A stretch of DNA of 51,673 bases from an uncultured Pelagibacteraceae bacterium (GCA_902581795.1 CACHPL010000005.1:1-51673), one strand, 5' to 3'. Positions 41,501 through 51,673 are shown, counted from the first letter of the stretch. Program-made: numbers and translations. Notes: generated from the letters alone by a model not told the origin.

Positions 41501-41953
41501 AATTTTAGGTAATAATTCTTCGTAAACCTTTTTTTTGAAAGGTACAATTACCTGAGGAAGATTATCAATATTTAACCAGCGCCATTCAATAAATTCAGGT
41601 CTTTGTGTATTAATATCAATTTCATTGTCCTTTCCCAAAAATCTTACTATAAACCACTTCTGTTTTTGCCCCTTATATTTTCCTTTCCAAATTTTACCCA
41701 CTAAATATCTTGGTAATTCATATATCGTCAATTCTTGTAACTCCTTAATTATTTTAATATTTTTTATACTAGTTTCTTCAGTTAATTCTCTTTTCATAGC
41801 ATCCACAAAATTTTCTCCTTCATCAACCCCACCTTGTGGCATCTGCCATGTATCTGTTGGATTATCTTTTCTTTTGCCCACAAAGACCTTATTTTCTTTA
41901 TTGAGTAAAATTATTCCAACTCCCAATCTTAATGGAAGTTTACTTTTAATCAT
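41477..41953 (-). CDS. rppH: RNA pyrophosphohydrolase (Nudix)
   Basis: Removes pyrophosphate from 5'-triphosphate mRNA (and may act on dinucleoside polyphosphates), starting RNA decay. The 158-residue product begins LRLGVGIILLNKENKVFVGKR split around residues 7-27, then WQMPQGGVDEGE and the Nudix box through MKRELTEETSI, with the final Gly of the usual consensus replaced by Ser. It is the last gene of the leftward rplU operon, one base after ctpA. Confidence 0.94.
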   Translation of the reverse strand: MIKSKLPLRLGVGIILLNKENKVFVGKRKDNPTDTWQMPQGGVDEGENFVDAMKRELTEETSIKNIKIIKELQELTIYELPRYLVGKIWKGKYKGQKQKWFIVRFLGKDNEIDINTQRPEFIEWRWLNIDNLPQVIVPFKKKVYEELLPKIKSSINSR

Positions 41954-43087
41954 TTATGTTTTTAAAAGCTTAATCGCGTAATTTAGTTGATTATCAGTTT
42001 CTGAATTAATCTGAAAATTATCAGACTCTTCTTCTACCCAAATATCTGGAACTACACCAACTTCTGAAATCGATTTACCCGATGGAAGATAATATTTGGA
42101 AATAGTAAGCCTCATACCGCCCCCATCGGTTAGCGGAATAATAGATTGCACTGATCCTTTACCGTATGTGCTTTCTCCAAGTAGAACTGCTCTTTTATGA
42201 TCTCTAAGTGCTCCAGCCACAATTTCCGATGCAGAAGCAGAGCCATTATTTATCAAAACAATTAGAGGCTTGCCGTTAACTCTATCGCCCTTTTTAGCAA
42301 AGAAGCGTCTGTTTTCAAACGATCTTCTTCCTTTAGTAGATACAATTTCACCATCGTTTAAAAAGAAGTCTGTTATATCAATAGCTTGATTTAGCAAACC
42401 ACCGGGATTATTTCTTAAATCAAGAATATAGCTTTTTGGTTTTTCTTTTTTTTCAATTTTAGAAATTTCATCGATGAGTTGTTTACTTGTGTTACTATTA
42501 AACGATTTTAATCTTAAATAACCAATATTATTTTTGATAATTTTTGTCTCTACAGAAACTACTTCTATAACTTCTCTTTTAATAATTTTGCTAATTGCCT
42601 GTTTTTCACCTTTTCTCCTTATAGTTAAATTAATCTTCGATCCCACAGGGCCCCTCATAAGCTTTACTGCTTCCATTAATGTTTTACCCTGTACCTGTTC
42701 GTCATTAATTTTTACAATATAATCTCCTGCCTTTATTCCTGCTTTAGACGCAGGTGTTCCATCTATTGGTGAAATAACTTTTATAACACCAGCTTCCATA
42801 CCTACTTCGATACCAAGACCTCCAAACTCACCTTTGGTATCTGTTTGTATACTTTTAAAAAGTTCAGGGCTCATGTAAGCAGAGTACGGATCAAGAGATT
42901 GAAGGACCCCATTTATAGCAGCATCTATAACTTCAGACTCATCCACCTCATCCACATACTCCTTTTGAATTTTTTCTAAAACCTCACCAAATAAATCTAT
43001 TTTTTTATAGAAATTTTCGTTATTTTTTGCATTAGAATTATTAATAAAAATTATAAACATTAAGAATGGAACTAAAATTTTTTTCAT
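41954..43087 (-). CDS. ctpA: Carboxy-terminal processing protease (S41, PDZ)
   Basis: Periplasmic serine protease that trims or degrades exported proteins. The 377-residue product has a signal peptide (about 1-20), a PDZ domain (about 85-165) with GGLGIEVGMEAGVIKVI, and the S41 domain with LDLRNNPGG, nucleophile Ser285 in GSASASEIVAG and Lys310 in TYGKGSVQ, the 25-residue spacing of the Tsp Ser-Lys dyad. It overlaps rsfS by four bases. Confidence 0.96.
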   Translation of the reverse strand: MKKILVPFLMFIIFINNSNAKNNENFYKKIDLFGEVLEKIQKEYVDEVDESEVIDAAINGVLQSLDPYSAYMSPELFKSIQTDTKGEFGGLGIEVGMEAGVIKVISPIDGTPASKAGIKAGDYIVKINDEQVQGKTLMEAVKLMRGPVGSKINLTIRRKGEKQAISKIIKREVIEVVSVETKIIKNNIGYLRLKSFNSNTSKQLIDEISKIEKKEKPKSYILDLRNNPGGLLNQAIDITDFFLNDGEIVSTKGRRSFENRRFFAKKGDRVNGKPLIVLINNGSASASEIVAGALRDHKRAVLLGESTYGKGSVQSIIPLTDGGGMRLTISKYYLPSGKSISEVGVVPDIWVEEESDNFQINSETDNQLNYAIKLLKT

Positions 43088-43440
43088 ATTGATATACTTT
43101 CCTTAGGAACTGGTTCAGACCACATTTTTTCTAAATCATAAAATTTTCTTTTTTCAGGATGAAATATGTGTACTATAACATCGATTGCATCAATCAACTT
43201 CCAATCCTCACTTTCCCTACCTTCGATTTTACAATTCCTGATACCATTTTTTTCCAATTTTGATAATAATATTTCTGATAAAGACTGAAGATGTCTTGAT
43301 GAATTTCCTGAAGCAATAACCATATAATCTGCTATTGAAGACTTACCTTTTAAACTTATGACTAGAATATTTTTGGCTTTATTTTGACTTAAGGTTTTTT
43401 CAATAATATTTTTTATTTTTGCAATCTCCACTAAAATCAT
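43084..43440 (-). CDS. rsfS: Ribosomal silencing factor RsfS
   Basis: Binds L14 and blocks subunit joining when nutrients are low. The 118-residue product shows the family features: ISLKGKSSIADYMVIASGNSSRHLQSL (about 28-54), the GRESEDWKLIDAIDVIVHIF block and a C-terminal YDLEKMWS. It overlaps nadD and ctpA by four bases on either side. Fits the common nadD-rsfS pair. Confidence 0.95.
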   Translation of the reverse strand: MILVEIAKIKNIIEKTLSQNKAKNILVISLKGKSSIADYMVIASGNSSRHLQSLSEILLSKLEKNGIRNCKIEGRESEDWKLIDAIDVIVHIFHPEKRKFYDLEKMWSEPVPKESISI

Positions 43441-43979
43441 CTTAAATAATTTTTTCTGATTTTGGAAGAAGAAATATTTGTTATTTTTGATTTTATTAAT
43501 ATCATCCTATCTTTTTTAAGCTTTCTGTATGCTTTGGAAGTTAAGGATTTATTGAAATAACCTTGTCTTGGGAATACGACAATTTTACAAAGAGATGGAA
43601 TTTTTTGCCATCCATGCCACTTATGAAAAGTTAAAAGATTATCAGAACCAATTATGAAGAATAATTCAGATTTTGGATTTTTATTTTTTAAATATTTTAA
43701 TAAATTTATTGTTTTTTCTGATTTAATATTATTATCAAAATTTCTTATTTTTATTTTTTTATTGCCCCTTGTTATTTTCTGTGAAAGATAAATTCTTGAT
43801 TTAACAGAAAGCATTGGTAATTTTTTTAAAGGATTTTTCTTTGTAACTGCCCAAACTAAAAAACTTAATTTCAATTTTTTAATTGAATGTTTAGCTATCT
43901 CAAAATGACCTCTATGAGGAGGATCGAATGTTCCACCAAAAATTCCAATTTTATTAATTAAATTTCTTTTTTTTTGCAT
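43437..43979 (-). CDS. nadD: Nicotinate-nucleotide adenylyltransferase
   Basis: Adenylates nicotinate mononucleotide in NAD synthesis. The 180-residue product has the nucleotidyltransferase signature GIFGGTFDPPHRGHFEIA (12-29) with the HxGH motif, FFIIGSDNLLTFHKWHGWQ and the ISSSKIRKNYL end motif. It terminates immediately after that motif and so is a little shorter than many NadD proteins, but no catalytic element is missing. Confidence 0.94.
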   Translation of the reverse strand: MQKKRNLINKIGIFGGTFDPPHRGHFEIAKHSIKKLKLSFLVWAVTKKNPLKKLPMLSVKSRIYLSQKITRGNKKIKIRNFDNNIKSEKTINLLKYLKNKNPKSELFFIIGSDNLLTFHKWHGWQKIPSLCKIVVFPRQGYFNKSLTSKAYRKLKKDRMILIKSKITNISSSKIRKNYLR

Positions 43980-43982
43980 TAA

Positions 43983-45226
43983 TTAAAATCTTATAGTGCC
44001 TTTACCTTCAACTACATATTTATAAGAAGTTAATTGATTGACTCCAACAGGTCCACGAGGTGGTAGCTTACTGGTAGATATACCTATTTCTCCCCCAAAA
44101 CCAAACTCCCCACCATCTGCAAATTGAGTAGATGCATTATGAACAGCAATAGAGCTATTAACTTTATCTAAAAAAATTTTTGCTGTTTTCTTATTATTAG
44201 TGATTATCGAGTCTGTATGCATAGTTCCATATTTTAGAATATGGTTTATTGCATCTTCAACCCCATTCACAATTTTTACCGCAATTTTAGGAGCCAAAAA
44301 TTCTTTTTTCCAATCAGCATCTTTTGCGATTTTGTATTCATTTTTAATGATTTTATTTAATTTTTTGTCAACCACAATCTCACAACCTGAAATCGCTAGG
44401 TCTCTTAGTATTGGTACGGCATGTGATTTGATACATTGAGAGTGTATTAATAAAGTTTCAGCTGCACCACAAATCGAGGTTCTTCTCATTTTAGAATTAA
44501 CAACAACCTTTCTTGCCATTTTTAAATCAGCGTTTTTATCGACATAAACATGACAATTACCTTCTAAATGGCCAATTACATTCACTGCAGAGAGTTTCTG
44601 CACTTTTTTTACAAGATTTTTACCTCCTCTCGGCACGATCACATCTATATGTTTAGACATTTTTGATAGCATAAAATCTACCAATCTTCGTTCCTTTTTT
44701 TCAACAAATTGAATGCAATTTTTATCAATTTTATTTTTTTTTAAAGAGTTTCTAAATAAATTTGCAAAAATTTTATTAGTATTAAAAGCTTCTGAACCAC
44801 CTCTTAAAATAGCAACATTGCCTGATTTTAAACATAATGATGAAACATCACATGTTACATCAGGTCTACTTTCATAAATTATACCAATGACACCAATTGG
44901 AATTGTAATTTTTTTTATAAAAAGACCATTGGGTCTTTTCCATTTTAGAAGAATTTTGCCTAGTGGATCGTTAAATTTTCTAATCTGATCAATTGAGTTT
45001 CTTAAATTTTCTATTTTTTTTTCATTAATAACAAGTCTGTCTACTAATTCTTTTCGTTTACATAATTTAATATCCTTAATATTTTCTCTTAGGATTGATT
45101 TTTTATTATTTTTTAAATCTCTAATAAATTGATCCAACACTTTATTTCTTCTATTTACATTAAAACCACTAAGGTTTTTAAATGCTTTTTTTGACTTTAA
45201 ACCAATATTTTCTAAATACTTACTCA

Positions 45227-45227
<1 letters not shown>
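43983..45227 (-). CDS. proA: Glutamate-5-semialdehyde dehydrogenase
   Basis: NADPH-dependent reduction of gamma-glutamyl phosphate, the second step of proline synthesis. The 414-residue product has PIGVIGIIYESRPDVT (110-125), LRGGSEAFNTN, nucleophile Cys253 in RRTSICGAAETLL and the C-terminal GEFGFGGEIGISTSKLPPRG. It overlaps proB by one base (TAATG type), typical of a coupled proBA pair. Confidence 0.97.
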
Positions 45228-47316
<2,089 letters not shown>

Positions 47317-47324
47317 CTACTGAA

Positions 47325-47579
47325 TTATTTGGGAACAACAGACACAAGTGTTCTGTTTGATTTTGATTTTTTAAATTTTACTTTTCCGCTAATTAATGAA
47401 AAAATTGAATGGTCCTTTCCCATACCTACGTTGATACCAGGATGAATTTTGGTTCCTCTTTGGCGAACTATTATATTGCCAGGTTTTACAACTTGTTCTC
47501 CATATCTCTTAACGCCTAACCTACGTCCAGCACTATCTCGTCCATTTTTCGATGATCCGCCTGCTTTTTTTGTTGCCAT
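47325..47579 (-). CDS. rpmA: 50S ribosomal protein L27
   Basis: Large-subunit protein whose N terminus reaches the peptidyl transferase centre. The 84-residue product has [16 protein letters not shown], the classic L27 start without an N-terminal cleavage extension, then [20 protein letters not shown] and [11 protein letters not shown]. It follows rplU by four bases. Confidence 0.98.
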   Translation of the reverse strand: MATKKAGGSSKNGRDSAGRRLGVKRYGEQVVKPGNIIVRQRGTKIHPGINVGMGKDHSIFSLISGKVKFKKSKSNRTLVSVVPK

Positions 47580-47583
47580 AATT

Positions 47584-48048
47584 TTACTTTTTACCTTTTG
47601 TTTTTACTGTTTTCTTAATCTCAAGAGTTTTTTTTGTAGTTTTTTGTTTGTTAGTTCCAGTTTTTTTAGCTGATTTTTGATCATTTGACAATTTGATTTT
47701 ATCTGCTGTTATTTCTGAAATAACCTTTCCTCCCTTTGATAAAATTTTAATAATTTGAATTTTTGAAAGTGGCTGTCTATGTCCATATCTTTTTCTTGAA
47801 TTTTGTCTTCTTCTTTTTTTAAAAACTAAAATTTTCTTATCTTTAATGTTGTCTAATATTAATCCTTCGACGATTGCGCCATCAACAACAGGATTTCCTA
47901 CTTCAGTAGTTTTATCGTCGTTCAATAGTAAAACTTTTTTAAACTCAACTTTTTTACCCTTTTCGATATTTAGCTTTTCTACTTTTAGTATATTGCTTGC
48001 AGATACCTTATATTGTTTACCGCCAGTTTCTATTATTGCAAAAGACAT
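47584..48048 (-). CDS. rplU: 50S ribosomal protein L21 with Lys-rich tail
   Basis: 23S rRNA-binding protein. Residues 1 to about 105 are the L21 core ([15 protein letters not shown] at the start, [20 protein letters not shown] near 78-97). The last 45 or so residues are a Lys/Thr-rich extension, giving 154 residues against about 103 in E. coli. AAGGAT lies about ten bases before the ATG. It is the first gene after the promoter at 48076-48103. Confidence 0.97.
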   Translation of the reverse strand: MSFAIIETGGKQYKVSASNILKVEKLNIEKGKKVEFKKVLLLNDDKTTEVGNPVVDGAIVEGLILDNIKDKKILVFKKRRRQNSRKRYGHRQPLSKIQIIKILSKGGKVISEITADKIKLSNDQKSAKKTGTNKQKTTKKTLEIKKTVKTKGKK

Positions 48049-48075
48049 AATTTTATCCTTATAAAAATTAAAGGC

Positions 48076-48103
48076 AATATACCCCGGTAACTTGCCAAGT
48101 CAA
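48076..48103 (-). promoter_or_regulatory. Sigma70-type promoter of the rplU operon
   Basis: On the minus strand TTGACT (48103-48098) is followed after 16 bases by TATATT (48081-48076). Transcription would begin near 48069, about 20 bases before the rplU ATG. It is the only good promoter found for the leftward run rplU-rpmA-obgE-proB-proA-nadD-rsfS-ctpA-rppH, where gaps never exceed 29 bases. Confidence 0.75.
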
Positions 48104-48114
48104 GTTCAATGATA

Positions 48115-48879
48115 TTAAAATTGATCTTTTAAATCCCTGAGCTTTTTAAAAACTTCTAATTTAGAGCTATTATTCATTTTAAGGTTATTTTTGATTTTTG
48201 TACTATCACATCTTAAAAATATGTTGGTTTCAATTTCTTCTTCTATAGAAGTGGGGATACTTGGAATACTTTTTTCTAATTTACTTTCAATATCAGCGAT
48301 TTTATTTTTCAATTTTTTATTTTCTTTATCAATGCTCATATTAAATTTTCCATTGTTGAGTGTATACTCGTGACCACAATATATCATTGTACTTTTTGGC
48401 AAATTTTTAATTTTTTCAAGCGATTCAAACATTTGCTGGTATGTTCCTTCAAAAATTCTTCCACATCCAAGAGAAAATAATGTATCGCCTGTAAAGACTA
48501 CTTTTGCATTTTCAGAAAAAAATAGAATATGGTCAAGAGTATGTCCTGGTATATGTAAAACTTTAAAGACTGTGTCTCCAAAAATAAACAGATCTCCATC
48601 ATTTTTTTTTACATCTGCTCCTGGAGCTGAATTTTTACTATAAGCCGAACAAATAATTTTTGATTTATATTTTTTTTTTAATTCTAAATTTCCCCCTACA
48701 TGATCTGAGTGATGATGAGTATTTAATATAAAATCTAGTCTCTTAAATTTCATAGTTATTTCTTTGTCAATTGGTTCGAACTCCGATGGATCAACAACAC
48801 CAACTAAATTAGTTTTCTTATCCTTTATTAGGTAAGAATAATTATCTGAAAGACATTTGATAATTGATATCTCGAGCAT
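48115..48879 (-). CDS. gloB: Hydroxyacylglutathione hydrolase (glyoxalase II)
   Basis: Hydrolyses S-lactoylglutathione in methylglyoxal detoxification. The 254-residue metallo-beta-lactamase-fold product has the two-metal motif THHHSDH (54-60), IPGHTLDHI, the FTGDTLFSLGCGRIFEGT block and the GHEYT motif, in the right order for GloB. It starts two bases after metW and is the last gene of the metX unit. A related metallohydrolase role cannot be fully excluded. Confidence 0.93.
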   Translation of the reverse strand: MLEISIIKCLSDNYSYLIKDKKTNLVGVVDPSEFEPIDKEITMKFKRLDFILNTHHHSDHVGGNLELKKKYKSKIICSAYSKNSAPGADVKKNDGDLFIFGDTVFKVLHIPGHTLDHILFFSENAKVVFTGDTLFSLGCGRIFEGTYQQMFESLEKIKNLPKSTMIYCGHEYTLNNGKFNMSIDKENKKLKNKIADIESKLEKSIPSIPTSIEEEIETNIFLRCDSTKIKNNLKMNNSSKLEVFKKLRDLKDQF

Positions 48880-48880
48880 T

Positions 48881-49489
48881 TTAGCCTAGCCAGAATATTC
48901 CTATTTTAGAAAATAAGTTCTTTATTTCAAGATTACTTTTCTTAATTTCTGATGTCTTATTCTCATTAAGTCCTACAATTTTATTAATTTTTATATTTTT
49001 ATCTAAACAAAAATTAAATAAATCTTTTATAGTACACATATGGAGATTGGGAGTGTTGTACCAGCTATTTGGAAGAGTTTTAGTGACTGGCATTTTTCCA
49101 AATACTAATAAACTTGTCCTTACTTTCCAGTAGCCAAAATTAGGTATAGATACAATTGCTGATTTTCCAATTCTTAATAGATCCTTTAAAACTTGTTCAG
49201 GATTATAAAAAGCCTGCAGCGTTTGACTCAATATAACATAATCAAAGGATTGATCTGGAAACTGATGAAGTTCTGTTTCAGCATCACCCTCTATAACTGA
49301 AAGCCCTCTACTGATACATTTTTTTACATACTCCTGTTTAATCTCTAAACCTCTGGCTTTTATATTTTTTTCTTTAATTAATAAATTCATTAAAGACCCA
49401 TCTCCACAACCCACATCTAAAACTCTGACATTTTTAGGTAAAAGTTCTGCTATTGTTTTAAATTCTTTTTTCATTTCTAAATTTTGCAT
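48881..49489 (-). CDS. metW: MetW methyltransferase-like protein
   Basis: Companion protein of MetX in methionine synthesis in many proteobacteria; recent family knowledge links MetW to MetX activity, with the exact chemistry unclear. The 202-residue product has the SAM-binding motif VRVLDVGCGDGSLMNLL (about 20-36), SFDYVILSQTLQ and the MetW-type PNFGYWKVR and LPNSWYNTPNLHMCTIKDL. It starts inside the end of metX (32-base overlap; a second ATG 15 bases later also overlaps), pointing to coupled translation. Confidence 0.94.
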   Translation of the reverse strand: MQNLEMKKEFKTIAELLPKNVRVLDVGCGDGSLMNLLIKEKNIKARGLEIKQEYVKKCISRGLSVIEGDAETELHQFPDQSFDYVILSQTLQAFYNPEQVLKDLLRIGKSAIVSIPNFGYWKVRTSLLVFGKMPVTKTLPNSWYNTPNLHMCTIKDLFNFCLDKNIKINKIVGLNENKTSEIKKSNLEIKNLFSKIGIFWLG

Positions 49490-50597
49490 GCATAGAGTCT
49501 ATAAAACCTTTTATTGTTTTTAAAAACTCAGGTTCATTAACTAAAAAGGAATCATGACCTTTATCAGTTTTGATTTCAGCAAAAGAAACATCAGCTCCTG
49601 CGGAGTTTAATGCAATTACTGTCTCTTTATTTTCTTTAGTCGTATAAAGCCAATCAGAAGAAAAAGAAATAATCAGGAATTTAGTTTTTTGGTTCCTAAA
49701 TGCTTCTATAAGCCCCCCTTTAAACTGTCTAGATAAATCAAAGTAATCCATTGCTCTTGTAATATATAAAATCGAATTTGCATCAAATCTTTCTACAAAT
49801 GTATAACCTTGGTGTCTTAAATAACTTTCAACTTGAAAGTCAGCATCAAAACTAAACTCGTAATCTGCTTTTTCTTGAAGTTTTCTTCCAAATTTTTCCT
49901 GCATTCCTTTTTCAGATAAGTAACTAATATGTCCAACCATTCTTGCAACAGCTAGTCCATTTTTAGGCTGAACGTTTTTTTTTAAATATTTACCTTTATC
50001 CCAAACAGGATCAGCCATCACAGCTTGTCTTGCTAATTCATTTAGCGCAATATTTTGTGCACTATGACTTGTACTGCAAGCAATAGGTACAGCAGAAAAA
50101 GTCCTATTAGGAAATGTCGCACAAAATTGCAACGCTTGCATTCCGCCCATAGAACCACCTGTTGCACAAAGAAGTTTATTTATTCCCAAGTATTCAAGGA
50201 GCGTTTCCTGTGCTTTAACAATATCCCTTATTGTTATAACAGGAAAATTCAGTCCATAAGGTTCATTAGTTTTTTTGTTCATTTCTTTGGGGCCCCAAGA
50301 ACCCATACATCCCCCGATGACATTTGCACAAATTACAAAATATTTATTCGTATCAATAGCCTTGCCCGGTCCTACTGCGGAAATCCACCAGCCATCTTTT
50401 TTTGTTACAGGGTTTATTCCGCTAACAAATTGATCTCCAGTAAGAGCATGAAATACAAGTATAGCATTATCTTTGTTCTCATTTAATTTTCCATAAGTTT
50501 CGTATGCTAAAGGAAAATCAGAAACTGTTTGTTTACAGTCTAGTAAAAGAGGTTTAGAAATATTTAGTTTTTTAATATTCTCCATTTTTTCTTTCAT
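49458..50597 (-). CDS. metX: Homoserine O-acyltransferase MetX
   Basis: Activates homoserine for methionine synthesis (acetyl- or succinyl-CoA as donor; the donor cannot be fixed by eye). The 379-residue alpha/beta-hydrolase-fold product has FHALTGDQFVSG (49-60), NVIGGCMGSWGP (92-103), nucleophile Ser149 in GGSMGGMQ, an Asp in SFSSDWLY and a His in KGHDSFL. The first ATG (50597) lies three bases after the terminator U run; a second ATG at 50585, preceded by GAAAGA, may be the true start. Expression is predicted to be controlled by the SAM-II riboswitch upstream. Confidence 0.96.
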   Translation of the reverse strand: MKEKMENIKKLNISKPLLLDCKQTVSDFPLAYETYGKLNENKDNAILVFHALTGDQFVSGINPVTKKDGWWISAVGPGKAIDTNKYFVICANVIGGCMGSWGPKEMNKKTNEPYGLNFPVITIRDIVKAQETLLEYLGINKLLCATGGSMGGMQALQFCATFPNRTFSAVPIACSTSHSAQNIALNELARQAVMADPVWDKGKYLKKNVQPKNGLAVARMVGHISYLSEKGMQEKFGRKLQEKADYEFSFDADFQVESYLRHQGYTFVERFDANSILYITRAMDYFDLSRQFKGGLIEAFRNQKTKFLIISFSSDWLYTTKENKETVIALNSAGADVSFAEIKTDKGHDSFLVNEPEFLKTIKGFIDSMHAKFRNEKRI

Positions 50598-50600
50598 CTA

Positions 50601-50625
50601 AAAAAAAAGCCCAGCTAGACTGGGC
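50601..50625 (-). terminator. Riboswitch-controlled terminator before metX
   Basis: On the minus strand GCCCAG (50625-50620) pairs with CTGGGC (50614-50609) around a five-base loop, followed by eight T. It lies between the SAM-II aptamer and the metX start. TAGCTG in its loop and 3' arm (50617-50612) is complementary to CAGCTA (50645-50640) in the aptamer's pseudoknot strand, so unliganded RNA could block the terminator. Confidence 0.88.
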
Positions 50626-50632
50626 AAAAAAT

Positions 50633-50685
50633 CCCTGTTTAGCTGCATTTACTTAGCGCTCGCAATTTCGGTTAAATCAGCGCTA
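50633..50685 (-). promoter_or_regulatory. SAM-II riboswitch aptamer upstream of metX
   Basis: S-adenosylmethionine-sensing RNA. Read on the minus strand it has P1 AGCGCT/AGCGCT, the conserved GATTTAACCG loop, ATTGC, then AAGTAAATGCAGCTAAA, which supplies the pseudoknot strands. It aligns almost base for base with the SAM-II aptamer from a Sargasso Sea metX whose structure is known (from memory, CGCGCU/AGCGCG in P1). The P1 differences keep pairing, which argues for a functional fold. It is followed at once by a terminator, so SAM binding should switch metX off by attenuation. Confidence 0.93.
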
Positions 50686-50691
50686 GGCGAA

Positions 50692-50720
50692 TGTATACTA
50701 AATCGCCACAAACATGTCAA
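50692..50720 (-). promoter_or_regulatory. Sigma70 promoter of metX-metW-gloB
   Basis: On the minus strand a consensus TTGACA (50720-50715) is followed after exactly 17 bases by TATACA (50697-50692). The predicted start, about seven bases on, is near 50685, the first base of the SAM-II aptamer. A GGCGA/TCGCC inverted repeat (50686-50690 and 50703-50707) brackets the -10 element. Confidence 0.85.
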
Positions 50721-50788
50721 TTTATTCAAATAAATTTATTTACATTATACAAATAGAGTTTCTTTTAATATAAGACATTAAAAATATT

Positions 50789-51673
50789 ATGAAATTACCT
50801 AAGCCTAGAAAAATTATAGCTGAGAAATATGTTGCCGGTTTAAGTCTGTTCAAAAGCAAAAGAAGCCCGATTAAGCTATCAGCTAATGAGTCAGCATTAG
50901 GGCCTAGCCCTAAAGCAGTAAAATCATACAACTCAATAGGAAAGGGTTTTGTTAGATATCCTGACTCGGATGGGACTTTTTTTAGAAAAATCTTGGCAAA
51001 AAAATTTAATTTAAAAAGGGACCAAATTATTCTTGGATCAGGTTCTGATCAGATATTTGAATTAATTTGTAAACTTTTTTTGAAAAATGGTGATGAAGTT
51101 ATTGTTCCAGAATATAGTTTTATAATTTATAGAATTTACAGCAGAATGTTTGGTGCCAAAGTAAGATATGCTAAAGAAGAAAATTTTAGACCTTCTGTTC
51201 AGTCAATTTTAGATTGTGTTAATAGAAAAACTAAAATTGTTTTTTTAGCTAACCCAAATAATCCTACTGGGACTTATTTAAATAAAATTGAAGTTTTAAA
51301 GTTAAGGAAAAAACTTAGAAGCGATATTTTACTTGTAATAGACGATGCATATTTTGAATATATAAATAATCCAGAATATGCTTCTGGAATAAAATTATTC
51401 TCCAAATCAGAAAATGTCGTAATAACGAGAACATTTTCAAAAATTTATGGTTTAGCAGGATTAAGAATAGGGTGGGGTTATGGATCAAAAGCAATAATTA
51501 AAAAACTATATGAAATTAAGCCTCCGTTTAACGTGAGCAGACCAGCTCTTTTTGCTGCTACACAGGCTGTATTAGATACGAAATGGATTAACAAAGCTAT
51601 CCAACATAATAACTTTTGGGCTGAAAAAATATTTAATGTAATTGATGAAATTGGAATTTCTACAAACAGAACT
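50789..51673 (+). CDS. hisC: Histidinol-phosphate aminotransferase, partial (runs off the right edge)
   Basis: PLP-dependent aminotransferase making histidinol phosphate. The first 295 codons are present with no stop; about 60-70 residues are missing beyond the window. Visible features include LSANESALGPSPKAV near the N terminus, RYPDSDG, LGSGSDQIFELI, NPNNPTGTYL, the DDAYFEY Asp and the PLP lysine in TFSKIYGLAGLRIGWG. Closely related aromatic or Cobalamin-type aminotransferases (CobD) share the fold; motifs favour HisC. It is divergent from metX. The ATG at 50789 is the first in frame. Confidence 0.9.
   Translation, partial: MKLPKPRKIIAEKYVAGLSLFKSKRSPIKLSANESALGPSPKAVKSYNSIGKGFVRYPDSDGTFFRKILAKKFNLKRDQIILGSGSDQIFELICKLFLKNGDEVIVPEYSFIIYRIYSRMFGAKVRYAKEENFRPSVQSILDCVNRKTKIVFLANPNNPTGTYLNKIEVLKLRKKLRSDILLVIDDAYFEYINNPEYASGIKLFSKSENVVITRTFSKIYGLAGLRIGWGYGSKAIIKKLYEIKPPFNVSRPALFAATQAVLDTKWINKAIQHNNFWAEKIFNVIDEIGISTNRT

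Noticed and set aside
50055-50486. 143-codon frame antisense to metX
   Set aside because: It lies wholly within the strongly conserved MetX coding region on the other strand and has a Cys/Arg/Ser-rich composition typical of a shadow frame.

Overview
The window looks like a chromosomal segment of a SAR11-clade alphaproteobacterium (Ca. Pelagibacter type). The evidence is a strongly A+T-rich base composition, very short or overlapping gene junctions, lysine- and asparagine-rich proteins, the alphaproteobacterial split ATP synthase operon (F1 genes only), and two RNA elements known from marine or SAR11 DNA: a SAM-II riboswitch before metX and a structured leader before ffh. I see no rRNA, tRNA, CRISPR array, transposase or phage gene. 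No gene-free stretch reaches 300 bases; the longest is the 191-base metX/hisC divergent region.

Layout. 31-6410 (+): a TRAP transporter for an organic acid (dctP, attenuator, dctQ, dctM), an amidase, a 58-residue membrane protein, an EamA exporter and a membrane-anchored alpha/beta hydrolase. 6394-8577 (-): an HPP membrane protein, ftsY and dapF. 8578-8715: divergent region with the three-hairpin ffh leader RNA. 8716-21860 (+): ffh, rpsP, an NTF2-like gene where rimM is normally found, trmD, rplS, leuC, leuD, leuB, asd, sdhCDAB, mmsA and mdh. 21826-26878: a small, even more A+T-rich cell-surface glycan island (two multi-pass membrane proteins of glycosyltransferase type, an FkbM methyltransferase, a second methyltransferase, a small membrane-anchored protein) placed between mdh and sucC. 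26941-34646 (+): sucC, sucD, sucA, sucB, lpd. 34668-41494 (+): priA, then atpH, atpA, atpG, atpD, atpC. 41477-48048 (-): a nine-gene run from rplU to rppH behind a clear sigma70-type promoter. 48115-50597 (-): metX, metW, gloB, controlled by promoter, SAM-II aptamer and terminator. 50789 to the right edge (+): hisC, cut by the window end.

How the genes fit together. The sdh, mdh, suc and lpd genes give succinate dehydrogenase, malate dehydrogenase, succinyl-CoA synthetase and 2-oxoglutarate dehydrogenase, feeding the nearby F1-ATPase. MmsA feeds propionyl- or acetyl-CoA from valine or methylmalonate semialdehyde. leuCDB, asd, dapF, proAB, metXW and hisC cover amino acid synthesis. ffh and ftsY, the two SRP GTPases, lie in divergent operons around one structured leader. 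The most useful leads are the complete SAM-II attenuator on metX (promoter, aptamer at the predicted +1, candidate antiterminator, terminator), the ffh leader, the glycan island splitting the TCA gene block, and the rimM replacement.
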